In this document: one piece after another, positions 30,819 through 39,804 of the stretch
How the letters are laid out: the number at the start of each line of letters is the position of its first letter
How positions within the stretch are numbered: the stretch's first letter is position 1
Assembly: GCA_016858145.1 (NCBI GenBank)
Contig: JAEHOE010000011.1
Span: forward strand, 620,001 to 684,000
Direction: 5' to 3'
Length of the DNA: 64,000 bases
Source of the DNA: Edaphochlamys debaryana
Taxonomy: Eukaryota > Chlorophyta > Chlorophyceae > Chlamydomonadales
Position numbers and translations under genes: made by a program
The notes under the pieces: model-generated
Databases searched by the model: none
Told to the model about the DNA's origin: nothing
The model's input: only the letters and a program-made list of their open reading frames with translations

Positions 30819-33800
30819 ACTGCCGTGTTGCTTCCGAAGACACCGGCGTTGCTCGCGAAGAGGATGCCGGGGGTCACGTTGGAGCCGCCCTGGAGGAGAG
30901 TGTTGCTTGCATTGATGTTAATACCCGTGAGGAGCCCGGTGAGAGTACCCCCCGTGAGTTGCAGGGTGTTGTTAGACGTCCACACTGCCGTGTTGCTTCC
31001 CAAGACACCGGCGTTGCTCGCGAAGAGGATGCCGGGGGTCACGTTGGAGCCGCCCTGGAGGAGAGTGTTGCTGGCATTGATGTTAATACCCGTGAGGAGT
31101 TCTGTGAGAGTACCCCCCGTGAGTTGCAGGGTGTTGTTAGACATCCACACTGCTGTGTTGCTTCCAAAGATGCCGGCGTTGCTCGTGAAGAGGATGCCGG
31201 GGGTCACGTTGGAGCCGCCCTGGAGGAGAGTGTTGCTGGCATTGATGTTAATACCCGTGAGGAGCCCGGTGAGAGTACCCCCCGTGAGTTGCAGGGTGTT
31301 GTTAGATGTCCACACTGCCGTGTTGCTTCCCAAGACACCGGCGTTGCTCGCGAAGAGGATGCCGGGGGTCACGTTGGAGCCGCCCTGGAGGAGAGTGTTG
31401 CTGGCATTGATGTTAATACCCGTGAGGAGTTCTGTGAGAGTACCCCCCGTGAGTTGCAGGGTGTTGTTAGACGTCCACACTGCTGTGTTGCTTCCGAAGA
31501 TGCCGGTGTTGCTCGCGAAGAGGATGCCGGGGGTCACGTTGGAGCCGCCCTCAAGCAGCGCGTTGCTGGCGTTGATGTTAATACCCGTGAGGAGCCCGGT
31601 GAGAGTACCCCCCGTGAGTTGCAGGGTGTTGTTAGACGTCCACACTGCCGTGTTGCTTCCAAAGACACCGGCGTTGCTCGCGAAGAGGATGCCGGGGGTC
31701 ACGTTGGAGCTGCCCTGGAGGAGAGTGTTGCTTGCATTGATGTTAATACCCGTGAGGAGCCCGGTGAGAGTACCCCCCGTGAGTTGCAGGGTGTTGTTAG
31801 ACGTCCACACTGCCGTGTTGCTTCCCAAGACACCAGCGTTGCTCGCGAAGAGGATGCCGGGGGTCACGTTGGAGCCGCCCTGGAGGAGAGTGTTGCTGGC
31901 ATTGATGTTAATACCCGTGAGGAGTTCTGTGAGAGTACCCCCCGTGAGTTGCAGGGTGTTGTTAGACATCCACACTGCTGTGTTGCTTCCAAAGATGCCG
32001 GCGTTGCTCGCGAAGAGGATGCCGGGGGTCACGTTGGAGCCACCCTGGAGGAGAGTGTTGCTGGCATTGATGTTAATACCCGTGAGGAGCCCGGTGAGAG
32101 TACCCCCCGTGAGTTGCAGGGTGTTGTTAGATGTCCACACTGCCGTGTTGCTTCCCAAGACACCGGCGTTGCTCGCGAAGAGGATGCCGGGGGTCACGTT
32201 GGAGCCGCCCTGGAGGAGAGTGTTGCTGGCATTGATGTTAATACCCGTGAGGAGTTCTGTGAGAGTACCCCCCGTGAGTTGCAGGGTGTTGTTAGACGTC
32301 CACACTGCTGTGTTGCTTCCGAAGACACCGGCGTTGCTCGCAAAGAGGATGCCAGGGGTCACGTTGGAGCCTCCCTCAAGCAGCGCGTTGCTGGCATTGA
32401 TGTTAGTCCCCGTGAGGAGCCCGGTGAGAGTGCCCCCCGTCTTGAGGAGCGCGTTGTTGGACGTCCACACTCCAGTGTTGCTTCCGAAGATACCGGCGTT
32501 GCTCGCGAATAGGATGCCGGGGGTCACGTTGGAGCCTCCCTCAAGCAGCGCGTTGCTGGCGTTGATGTTAATACCCGTGAGGAGCCCGGTGAGAGTGCCC
32601 CCGGTCTTGAGGATTGCGTTGTTGACGTCCACACTGCCGTGTTGCTTCCGAAGATGCCGGTGTTGCTCGCGAAGAGGATGCCGGGGGTCATGTTGGAGCC
32701 ACCCTCAAGCAGCGCGTTGCTGGCATTGATGTTAATACCCGTGAGGAGCCCTGTGAGAGTACCCCCCGTGAGTTGCAGGGTGTTGTTAGACGTCCACACT
32801 GCCGTGTTGCTTCCAAAGACACCAGCGTTGCTCGCGAAGAGGATGCCGGGGGTCACGTTGGAGCCGCCCTGGAGGAGAGTGTTGCTTGCATTGATGTTAA
32901 TACCCGTGAGGAGCCCGGTGAGAGTACCCCCCATGAGTTGCAGGGTGTTGTTAGACGTCCACACTGCCGTGTTGCTTCCCAAGACACCGGCGTTGCTCGC
33001 GAAGAGGATGCCGGGGGTCACGTTGACGCCGCCCTGGAGGAGAGTGTTGCTGGCATTGATGTTAATACCCATGAGGAGTTCTGTGAGAGTACCCCCCGTG
33101 AGTTGCAGGGTGTTGTTAGACGTCCACACTGCTGTGTTGCTTCCAAAGATGCCGGCGTTGCTCGCGAAGAGGATGCCGGGGGTCACGTTGGAGCCGCCCT
33201 GGAGGAGAGCGTTGCTGGCATTGATGTTAATACCCGTGAGGAGCCCTGTGAGAGTACCCCCCGTGAGTTGCAGGGTGTTGTTAGACGTCCACACTGCCGT
33301 GTTGCTTCCAAAGACACCGGCGTTGCTCGCGAAGAGGATGCCGGGGGTCACGTTGGAGCCGCCCTGGAGGAGAGTGTTGCTGGCATTGATGTTAATACCC
33401 GTGAGGAGCCCGGTGAGAGTACCCCCCATGAGTTGCAGGGTGTTGTTAGACGTCCACACTGCCGTGTTGCTTCCCAAGACACCGGCGTTGCTCGCGAAGA
33501 GGATGCCGGGGGTCACGTTGGAGCCGCCCTGGAGGAGAGTGTTGCTGGCATTGATGTTAATACCCGTGAGGAGTTCTGTGAGAGTACCCCCCATGAGTTG
33601 CAGGGTGTTGTTAGACGTCCACACTGCTGTGTTGCTTCCAAAGATGCCGGCGTTGCTCGCGAAGAGGATGCCGGGGGTCACGTTGGAGCCGCCCTGGAGG
33701 AGAGCGTTGCTGGCATTGATGTTAATACCCGTGAGGAGCCCGGTGAGAGTACCCCCCGTGAGTTGCAGGGTGTTGTTAGACGTCCACACTGCCGTGTTGC

Positions 33801-35100
33801 TTCCGAAGACACCAGCGTTGCTCGCGAATAGGATGCCGGGGGTCACGTTGGAGCCGCCCTGGAGGAGAGCGTTGCTGGCATTGATGTTAATGCCCGTGAG
33901 GAGCCCGGTGAGAGTACCCCCCGTGAGTTGCAGGGTGTTGTTAGACGTCCACACTGCCGTGTTGCTTCCGAAGACACCAGCGTTGCTCGCGAAGAGGATG
34001 CCGGGGGTCACGTTGGAGCCGCCCTGGAGGAGAGCGTTGCTGGCATTGATGTTAATACCCGTAAGGAGCCCGGTGAGAGTACCCCCCGTGAGTTGCAGGG
34101 TGTTGTTAGACGTCCACACTGCCGTGTTGCTTCCGAAGACACCGGCGTTGCTCACAAATAGGATGCCGGGGGTCACGTTGGAGCCGCCCTGGAGGAGAGC
34201 GTTGCTGGCATTGATGTTAATACCCGTGAGGAGTTCTGTGAGAGTACCCCCCGTGAGTTGCAGGGTGTTGTTAGACGTCCACACTGCTGTGTTGCTTCCA
34301 AAGATGCCGGCGTTGCTCGCGAAGAGGATGCCGGGGGTCACGTTGGAGCCGCCCTGGAGGAGAGCGTTGCTGGCATTGATGTTAATACCCGTGAGGAGCC
34401 CGGTGAGAGTACCCCCCGTGAGTTGCAGGGTGTTGTTAGACGTCCACACTGCCGTGTTGCTTCCGAAGACACCGGCGTTGCTCGCAAATAGGATGCCGGG
34501 GGTCACGTTGGAGCCACCCTGGAGGAGAGCGTTGCTGGCATTGATGTTAATACCCGTGAGGAGTTCTGTGAGAGTACCCCCCGTGAGTTGCAGGGTGTTG
34601 TTAGACGTCCACACTGCTGTGTTGCTTCCAAAGATGCCGGCGTTGCTCGCGAAGAGGATGCCGGGGGTCACGTTGGAGCCGCCCTGGAGGAGAGCGTTGC
34701 TGGCATTTATGTTAAAACCCGTAAGGAGCCCGGTGAGAGTACCCCCCGTGAGTTGCAGGGTGTTGTTAGACGTCCACACTGCCGTGTTGCTTCCGAAGAC
34801 ACCAGCGTTGCTCGCGAATAGGATGCCGGGGGTCACATTGGAGCCGCCCTGGAGGAGAGCGTTGCTGGCATTGATGTTAAAACCCGTGAGGAGCCCGGTG
34901 AGAGTACCCCCCGTGAGTTGCAGGGTGTTGTTAGACGTCCACACTGCTGTGTTGCTTCTGAAGATGCCGGCGTTGCTGGCAAAGATGATGCCGGGGGTCA
35001 CGTTGGAGCCGCCCTGGAGGAGAGCGTTGCTGGCATTGATGTCAATACCCGTGAGGAGCCCGGTGAGGGTACCCCCGGTCATGAGGAGGGCATTGTTGGA
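30300..35100 (-). repeat. 165-bp tandem repeat array in the fibre gene
   Basis: About 28-29 units of 165 bp (55 codons). The period is measured from GAGTTGCAGGGTG at 30956 and 31121. Units fall into a few alternating sub-types (GGAGCCCGGTGAG versus GGAGTTCTGTGAG). Higher-order structure is visible: 30470-30820 and 32280-32630 are nearly identical and lie 1,814 bp apart, which is eleven units minus one base. Confidence 0.9.
30710..32632 (-). CDS. Fibre protein, middle repeat segment
   Basis: 640 codons made almost wholly of a 55-residue repeat whose core is GGTLTGLLTGININASN and GGSNVTPGILFASNAG. It overlaps the neighbouring fibre segments in shifted frames. At both ends a GTTGTTGGACGTCC site seen in other units has become GTTGTTGACGTCC, one G short (about 30810 and 32623). 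The three segments are therefore probably one gene, either broken by indels or miscalled. It has no start signal of its own. Confidence 0.6.
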   Translation of the reverse strand: MDVNNAILKTGGTLTGLLTGININASNALLEGGSNVTPGILFASNAGIFGSNTGVWTSNNALLKTGGTLTGLLTGTNINASNALLEGGSNVTPGILFASNAGVFGSNTAVWTSNNTLQLTGGTLTELLTGININASNTLLQGGSNVTPGILFASNAGVLGSNTAVWTSNNTLQLTGGTLTGLLTGININASNTLLQGGSNVTPGILFASNAGIFGSNTAVWMSNNTLQLTGGTLTELLTGININASNTLLQGGSNVTPGILFASNAGVLGSNTAVWTSNNTLQLTGGTLTGLLTGININASNTLLQGSSNVTPGILFASNAGVFGSNTAVWTSNNTLQLTGGTLTGLLTGININASNALLEGGSNVTPGILFASNTGIFGSNTAVWTSNNTLQLTGGTLTELLTGININASNTLLQGGSNVTPGILFASNAGVLGSNTAVWTSNNTLQLTGGTLTGLLTGININASNTLLQGGSNVTPGILFTSNAGIFGSNTAVWMSNNTLQLTGGTLTELLTGININASNTLLQGGSNVTPGILFASNAGVLGSNTAVWTSNNTLQLTGGTLTGLLTGININASNTLLQGGSNVTPGILFASNAGVFGSNTAVWTSTTHSSRPGALSPGSSRVLTSTPATRCLREAPT

Positions 35101-35346
35101 CGTCCACACTGCCGTGTTGCTCGCGGCAACCGCAGTGCTGCTCGCGGCAACCGCAATGTTGCTCGCGGCAACCGCAGTGCTGCTCGCGGCGACCGCAGTG
35201 TTGCTTGCGGTGACCGCAGTGTTGCTTGCGGCGACCGCAGTGTTGCTTGCGGCGACCGCAGTGTTGCTTCCAAAGAGGACGCCGGGGGTCAGGTTGCTTC
35301 CTCCTTGCTGCAGGAGGACTGCGCTCACTGTTCCAGCCATGTCCAA
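32524..35346 (-). CDS. Fibre protein, N-terminal repeat segment
   Basis: 940 codons. After MDMAGTVSAVLLQQGG comes a run of seven-residue SNTAVAA units (35104-35270), then about 16 copies of the 55-residue repeat. The frame remains open for about 30 codons upstream of the ATG and encodes NAAGDVGLGTSNPQAKLD, which is typical fibre sequence, so the true protein starts further upstream (see 35347-35495). The repeats predict an elongated beta-rich shaft. Confidence 0.65.
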   Translation of the reverse strand: MDMAGTVSAVLLQQGGSNLTPGVLFGSNTAVAASNTAVAASNTAVTASNTAVAASSTAVAASNIAVAASSTAVAASNTAVWTSNNALLMTGGTLTGLLTGIDINASNALLQGGSNVTPGIIFASNAGIFRSNTAVWTSNNTLQLTGGTLTGLLTGFNINASNALLQGGSNVTPGILFASNAGVFGSNTAVWTSNNTLQLTGGTLTGLLTGFNINASNALLQGGSNVTPGILFASNAGIFGSNTAVWTSNNTLQLTGGTLTELLTGININASNALLQGGSNVTPGILFASNAGVFGSNTAVWTSNNTLQLTGGTLTGLLTGININASNALLQGGSNVTPGILFASNAGIFGSNTAVWTSNNTLQLTGGTLTELLTGININASNALLQGGSNVTPGILFVSNAGVFGSNTAVWTSNNTLQLTGGTLTGLLTGININASNALLQGGSNVTPGILFASNAGVFGSNTAVWTSNNTLQLTGGTLTGLLTGININASNALLQGGSNVTPGILFASNAGVFGSNTAVWTSNNTLQLTGGTLTGLLTGININASNALLQGGSNVTPGILFASNAGIFGSNTAVWTSNNTLQLMGGTLTELLTGININASNTLLQGGSNVTPGILFASNAGVLGSNTAVWTSNNTLQLMGGTLTGLLTGININASNTLLQGGSNVTPGILFASNAGVFGSNTAVWTSNNTLQLTGGTLTGLLTGININASNALLQGGSNVTPGILFASNAGIFGSNTAVWTSNNTLQLTGGTLTELLMGININASNTLLQGGVNVTPGILFASNAGVLGSNTAVWTSNNTLQLMGGTLTGLLTGININASNTLLQGGSNVTPGILFASNAGVFGSNTAVWTSNNTLQLTGGTLTGLLTGININASNALLEGGSNMTPGILFASNTGIFGSNTAVWTSTTQSSRPGALSPGSSRVLTSTPATRCLREAPT
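35104..35270 (-). repeat. 21-bp tandem repeat
   Basis: About eight copies of a 21-bp unit (GTTGCTCGCGGCAACCGCAGT type) encoding SNTAVAA at the N-terminal end of the fibre shaft. Confidence 0.85.
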
Positions 35347-35495
35347 CTTTGCTTGGGGATTACTCGTACCGAGACCAACATCCCCAGCTGCATTGACCAG
35401 AAGTCGTGGGTGGCCACCCCCAGGCGCCGGAAGCGCCGAAATGGGGCGTTGCTAGCATCATTGACAACACCAAACTTGCATGCCTGTGTTGTCAT
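35347..35495 (-). pseudogene. Fibre N-terminus, out of frame
   Basis: Reading down from the ATG at 35495-35493 gives CKFGVVNDASNAPFRRFRRL, a plausible fibre head. The frame then leaves the main one near a run of five C (about 35417-35421), after which GGGHPRLLVNAAGDVG continues in the frame of the large ORF. So the first about 25 codons are one frame off from the rest. A sequencing slip in the homopolymer or a real frameshift are both possible. Confidence 0.45.
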
Positions 35496-35655
35496 CCGCG
35501 CCCAGAGCTGTTTGTTGTTCTCAGAAGGTTTTTGTGTCGAGCTGGGTTTGACTCAACTGCTGGCGTGTTTCGTGTTGTTGACAGCACGCGCGTGCTGCGG
35601 CGGGCAATCTATTTTAGTATGATGCAGTAGAAGAGTCGAGCTACGAGACGAGCAC
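35496..35655. promoter_or_regulatory. Divergent promoter region, fibre / next gene
   Basis: Short non-coding strip between the divergent fibre gene and the plus-strand gene at 35656. AT-rich ATCTATTTTAGTATGATG lies about 40 bases before the ATG. Assigned by position only. Confidence 0.3.
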
Positions 35656-36744
35656 ATGGCTGACGCCGCAGCGCGGGAGCCAAATGTACCTGCAGAGGCA
35701 GAGCCCCCTGCTGCGGCCACGAAGGAAAAGGTCCCAGGGATGGATGACGACGACTTGGACCCGGGACGGTTGGACGACTTGGATGACGATAAAGACGACC
35801 GCATGAGCGCAACCAGTACGGACATTTTGGCAAGCACGCCCCTGTACTACGTGCTTCAAAAGCTCCTGATGACCAAGCAGGGAACAAGCGCTGCGGATGA
35901 GCTGGCATCCATCAGCAAGAGCCTGCATGCCATCAGCCTGGCGCTGGAGGTGATAGCGGAATCGTCCAGCCTCGTCCTCCACAAAGAACCTGTTCTGTTT
36001 GAAGCGGGATGGGAGTTCCAAAGTCGCCAAGTCGCGGCGTCGGTAGTCGGTACTCGCGACGTCAGAGTGCAAACAAAAATATATCATGCAGAACTAACAA
36101 GATTGCTTGGCGCGCGTCAAATGTCGTGGGAGTCGACATTTAGTACCACCAACAACGATGTGAATTCTGCGGAAGTGCGGGCGTGCGGCGCGTGCACGCG
36201 CATCAGCAGCAACCACAACTTTGACTGCCCGCCGCGCATGAGCGATGGCCGGCTCTTCACTGATTACCGTGCCAGGTGTGACGTCAACTTTCTGGACGAC
36301 GGCAAGGTTATCGACAGCTACGCATACCGCCAGCACCTCTTGCGCAATGCGGACACCATCATGAACCAGCAGCGGCACAGTGCGTACCTGGCGGCGCGCT
36401 GTGGGCCGTGCCAGGAGCCCTTTTACTCGGGCACCATGTTGGGAGAGCTGGAGCAGGACGTCTGCGACACGCGCACGTGCAAGCGCCAGACGCTGGGAGA
36501 TGGGACTGGCGTAGGGTTGGGGCGTTGGTACGGCGCAAAGAGCGCGCAGAATCAAGAGTTTGCCAAGTTCAAGGCCAAGGAGCAGGCGGATCTCAGGTCG
36601 TCGGCCAACTGCTGCGGAACGACGAGCGACTACAGTAACTACTACCCACCACTTGGGATCGTCGGGCAGGACAGCATCAACCGCTATGCCTCCGCGGGTG
36701 GAGGCGTGCCCCTGACGGGCGGCGACCTTGTCTCCACTCAATAA
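35656..36744 (+). CDS. Conserved Cys-rich virion-like protein with acidic N-terminus
   Basis: 362 codons in one frame. The C-terminal half from MSWESTF (36121) contains FDCPPRMSDGRLFTDYR, RQHLLRNADTIMNQQR and paired cysteines (CGACT, CGPCQ). I recall this pattern from uncharacterised conserved proteins of several giant viruses, but cannot name the family. The N-terminal half is acidic (GMDDDDLDPGRLDDLDDD) and helical. Between them, at about 36076-36090, is an AT-rich AAAAATATATC just before the second ATG. So this may be two genes without an intervening stop, the second starting at 36121. Confidence 0.5.
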   Translation: MADAAAREPNVPAEAEPPAAATKEKVPGMDDDDLDPGRLDDLDDDKDDRMSATSTDILASTPLYYVLQKLLMTKQGTSAADELASISKSLHAISLALEVIAESSSLVLHKEPVLFEAGWEFQSRQVAASVVGTRDVRVQTKIYHAELTRLLGARQMSWESTFSTTNNDVNSAEVRACGACTRISSNHNFDCPPRMSDGRLFTDYRARCDVNFLDDGKVIDSYAYRQHLLRNADTIMNQQRHSAYLAARCGPCQEPFYSGTMLGELEQDVCDTRTCKRQTLGDGTGVGLGRWYGAKSAQNQEFAKFKAKEQADLRSSANCCGTTSDYSNYYPPLGIVGQDSINRYASAGGGVPLTGGDLVSTQ

Positions 36745-36788
36745 TATAATAAGCTCTTACTCCATTCCGTTCTACTCCACTCCATCCT

Positions 36789-37520
36789 TTACACGCTTGC
36801 GCCCAGGAGTCGGGCAATGAGGGAATCCTTTTTGCTGGCCGTGTCAAGTGAACGATCACGCAGCATGCGCTTCAGCTCGTCCAGCTTTTTTGGCTTGAGG
36901 GCGGCTTCAGTGAGGATGTCCGAGCTGTCCAGGCTGTCCAGGCTACCTCCTGCAGTTACCTCGCCCCCTTGCGCATCCTCCTCTACCGCGAACGTGACCG
37001 TCACCTCAGTGTCAACCACGTCCAAGGGGTTCCTCAGAAGTTCAGCAGGGATGCCCACCGCCTCATCACCCACCATGTCCTCTTCCTCAATGCGGGTGAG
37101 CATGTCGCGCAGGTCCTCGCTCATCCCATCGTCAGATGAGTCGGCGGTGTCGGGGATCGACGTTTTGCCCGGATTGGGGGGCGATGTCTTCTGGTCGAGG
37201 GCCAGGGCCGGGGCGAGGCCCGGGGTCACCGCCAGGGGTCGGCGCGAGGGGTCGGCGAGAGGGTTGACCGGCAAGGCGGAGCAGGCAGCGGGTAGACTGG
37301 GTACAGCGGGGCCGCCAGAGGGGGGTGTGGGCGGTTTGGACGCGGCCGACAGGGAGCTTGCGAGGGCGTTGGAGATGGTGTGGACCTGTGTCCGGAGAGC
37401 GCGAACCTCGCCCTCGACGTGCTTGACATCACGGCACACCAGGTACATGTAGACGGTAACACATATCACAATGCCCAGTAAGAGCAGGTGCAGCCGAATA
37501 GCCACAGGTGATGACGCCAT
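36789..37520 (-). CDS. Single-pass membrane protein with C-terminal SAP-like motif
   Basis: 243 residues from the ATG at 37520 (the frame is open upstream, but this start directly precedes the membrane segment). Residues 7-28 form one transmembrane helix (LHLLLLGIVICVTVYMYLV). A short coiled coil follows, then a long Pro/Ser and acidic stretch. The last 35 residues (KKLDELKRMLRDRSLDT through KKDSLIARLLG) match the helix-turn-helix pattern of SAP DNA-binding domains. A membrane anchor plus a SAP motif could tether DNA to the inner virion membrane; this is inference. The stop overlaps TGTAA. Confidence 0.5.
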   Translation of the reverse strand: MASSPVAIRLHLLLLGIVICVTVYMYLVCRDVKHVEGEVRALRTQVHTISNALASSLSAASKPPTPPSGGPAVPSLPAACSALPVNPLADPSRRPLAVTPGLAPALALDQKTSPPNPGKTSIPDTADSSDDGMSEDLRDMLTRIEEEDMVGDEAVGIPAELLRNPLDVVDTEVTVTFAVEEDAQGGEVTAGGSLDSLDSSDILTEAALKPKKLDELKRMLRDRSLDTASKKDSLIARLLGASV

Positions 37521-37676
37521 GATACCTCGGTGTGATGGATGGACGTGGAATCTCTCATAGCTGCGCATGTAAATTAAAGGTCTAATTGACCGCGCCTGCG
37601 CGTCCTTATAGCCCCAGCGTTTTTGGAGGTTGATGTTAGTTGAGTCCAAGAGTTGAGACCCAAGAGTCGAAATCCC

Positions 37677-37979
37677 ATGACGCCCTCCGACATCAAGGCC
37701 ACTGTCACCGCGGTTCAGGCCGGAAGTGAGCGCGGCCGGCCGGTTGGGGAGCTCCGCAGCGCGCACCAGGACTTTGCAACTCGGTACCCGCGCCTGTTTG
37801 AGTCAAGCTGCGACACGAGTTTCAGCCTGCGTCATTTGGACTTCATGCTGCAGCAACTGGAAGACATGAAACAACGGAATCAAACGGGCAAAACTGCAGT
37901 AGCCGCAGCCACGGCCAGTGTACAGGCCAAACTCAACGCGGAGTACATCGACCCGCTGGCCCCTCCACGCAGCCAGTGA
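37677..37979 (+). CDS. Small conserved-looking viral protein
   Basis: 100-residue helical protein starting MTPSDIKATVTA. It contains the DFATRYPRLFESSCDTSF motif and then a leucine-rich helix (LDFMLQQLEDM). Small proteins with an F-x-x-x-YP-x-LF core occur in many algal giant viruses. Function unknown. The ATG at 37677 was preferred over an upstream TTG. Confidence 0.5.
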   Translation: MTPSDIKATVTAVQAGSERGRPVGELRSAHQDFATRYPRLFESSCDTSFSLRHLDFMLQQLEDMKQRNQTGKTAVAAATASVQAKLNAEYIDPLAPPRSQ

Positions 37980-38040
37980 CGCTCATTGGTGGATGCAAAA
38001 AATCGCGGTGGCCTGTAGAACGGTCTGTGCATGAAGAGAC

Positions 38041-38337
38041 ATGTGGGCGGTGTGGATCTTGTGCATCTGCGTAATCGCATTCAACGTCTTCACCGCAAAT
38101 GCTATCGTGCAGCTTCGAGAAGAGGTTGTCAGCGTGAAGAAGCTGATTGACCCCAAGAGCGTGCCCAATGATGATGACAATGACGACGACGACGCCTCGA
38201 TTGCTGATGTCGACTCGGGTGGCCGAAAGTCCAAGGGTTCGAAGAAGGATAGGGACAACGTCGCAGCCATCCTAGCAAGCGTGACCCGGAAAGGGAAGAA
38301 GAAGCTGGGCGGCAAGACGCCTAAGAAGAAGAAGTAG
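38041..38337 (+). CDS. Small membrane protein with basic tail
   Basis: 98 residues. Residues 2-21 form an N-terminal signal-anchor helix (WAVWILCICVIAFNVF). An acidic patch (DDDNDDDD) and a Lys-rich C-terminus (KKLGGKTPKKKK) follow. It resembles small virion membrane proteins with a nucleic-acid-facing tail. No family name. Confidence 0.5.
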   Translation: MWAVWILCICVIAFNVFTANAIVQLREEVVSVKKLIDPKSVPNDDDNDDDDASIADVDSGGRKSKGSKKDRDNVAAILASVTRKGKKKLGGKTPKKKK

Positions 38338-38454
38338 TGGTTGGAGCCACTCTGAATGGAAGCAAACTGACCTAAGCTGCAACTGACAAGAAGCGTCTAG
38401 ACGAAGGCTGAGGTGTACGACGGCGACGTTTCAGAGCTTTTCGATAGCTGTACG

Positions 38455-39804
38455 ATGACCATGACCGACGACAGTGACAACCTTGCCACCACTGCACCCG
38501 CGCGGCGAGGCCGTCGTCCAAAGGCAAGCTCGGACACTGCCGTAAAGAAGCCGCAGCAGCGCAGGACCCGCCGCCAGCAGGAAGTACCTAGTTCCGTCGA
38601 GGAGGATGTGAAGGCTCATCACGAAGTGGTCCAGCCGGACGACCTATCGGCGGAGTCGCATGCGGAGAGAGCGGTAGCCGCGGAGGTAGAAGAGGCAGTG
38701 GGGGCAGACGTTGTGGGAGCTCCTGTGGTAGAGGTAGCGCAGGTAGCGCAGGTAGCGCAGGAGGCTGGCCGCAAGCACAAGGCAGTCGTCCCGAGGAAGC
38801 CTAGCGTGAAGGCCAAAGTCGTGTATGACGCGACGACGGCGGACGCTGCTGCGCGCACCACCCCGGACCCTGAGACGGTGATCATCAAGCTGGACTTGCA
38901 CACAACTGACCTGCACCTCAAACCCCTCGACCTGGCCAGCATGCACGACGCACTAGAAGATGCCGCGCCGCTTGCGTACAATGGCTGTTGCAGTAACTCG
39001 TACGGGCTCTACGAGTACACTGACCTCAACGCGCCAGCGGAAGCCTTCCACGTCCAGAACTTGGCGGAGTTGGGCGTGCTCCCCGAGCTGGTCACAGGAT
39101 CGGGGGCAGGATCAGGGGCAGGAGCGGCGGGGGGACCGCAGGGCGTCGGCCCCGGGATGCTATCCGGGGGTAAGACGGTGGGGGTTAAGGGCGCTACCAA
39201 GGCGGCAGCTGCACAGCCGGCGGAGCAGGCGGCGGACGATTCGCAGCTGAAGGCCATCCGGCTCCTCATGGATTTCGATGAAAAGTGCAAGAACGGTGAG
39301 TGGCCGGCAAGCACATCCGTCCACTGCTACTGGTGCTGCCACCGCTTCACAAACGTGCCCGTGGGGATCCCGCTGTCCTACAATGAGGACCTCGGCAAGT
39401 TCATGGTGTACGGCTGCTTCTGCAGCTGCGAGTGCGCCGCTGCCTACAACCTGGACAGCAAGGAGAGCTCGGACAAGATCATGATGCGCCATGGCTTCCT
39501 CAACATGCTCGCTCGCGAGCTGGGGCACCCATTCCTCGTGCGCCCGGCGCCGAGCCACATTGAAGAGTTCCAGGAGCGTTGCCACACGTCTCGCCTCATC
39601 CTCGTCAACTTCCCGCCAATGATGACCGTCACGCAGCAGGTCGAGGAGGTCAACCAGCGAGAGCTGCGCTCGGAGTATCGCTACATTCCAATCGACAATG
39701 AGCGGGTCAATAAGTACAAGGAGAAGATCAAGCTGAAGCGCACGAAGCCCCTCGTCAACTACCGCAACACACTGGACCACGCCATGAACTTGCGCTTCAC
39801 GTGA
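38455..39804 (+). CDS. Viral late transcription factor 3 (VLTF3-like)
   Basis: Core giant-virus late transcription factor related to poxvirus VLTF3. 449 residues from the ATG at 38455 (an upstream GTG extends the frame but is not preferred). The C-terminal about 180 residues carry the zinc-binding family signature: HCYWCCHRFTNVPVGIP, then VYGCFCSCECAAAYN, then LARELGHPFLVRPAPSH. In the family this domain ends with a basic helical stretch, here NKYKEKIKLKRTKPL. The N-terminal about 250 residues are low complexity (AQVAQVAQ repeats, Ala/Gly runs), longer than the compact poxvirus protein. It is intact in frame. Confidence 0.85.
   Translation: MTMTDDSDNLATTAPARRGRRPKASSDTAVKKPQQRRTRRQQEVPSSVEEDVKAHHEVVQPDDLSAESHAERAVAAEVEEAVGADVVGAPVVEVAQVAQVAQEAGRKHKAVVPRKPSVKAKVVYDATTADAAARTTPDPETVIIKLDLHTTDLHLKPLDLASMHDALEDAAPLAYNGCCSNSYGLYEYTDLNAPAEAFHVQNLAELGVLPELVTGSGAGSGAGAAGGPQGVGPGMLSGGKTVGVKGATKAAAAQPAEQAADDSQLKAIRLLMDFDEKCKNGEWPASTSVHCYWCCHRFTNVPVGIPLSYNEDLGKFMVYGCFCSCECAAAYNLDSKESSDKIMMRHGFLNMLARELGHPFLVRPAPSHIEEFQERCHTSRLILVNFPPMMTVTQQVEEVNQRELRSEYRYIPIDNERVNKYKEKIKLKRTKPLVNYRNTLDHAMNLRFT

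Noticed and set aside
30300..35100. CRISPR-like array
   Set aside because: Units are contiguous 165-bp coding repeats with no spacers, in a eukaryotic virus.
30825..35455. Plus-strand ORFs of 600-900 codons across the repeat array
   Set aside because: The 165-bp period is a multiple of three, so several frames stay open. The minus-strand product matches the fibre family and links to the S74 domain; these do not.
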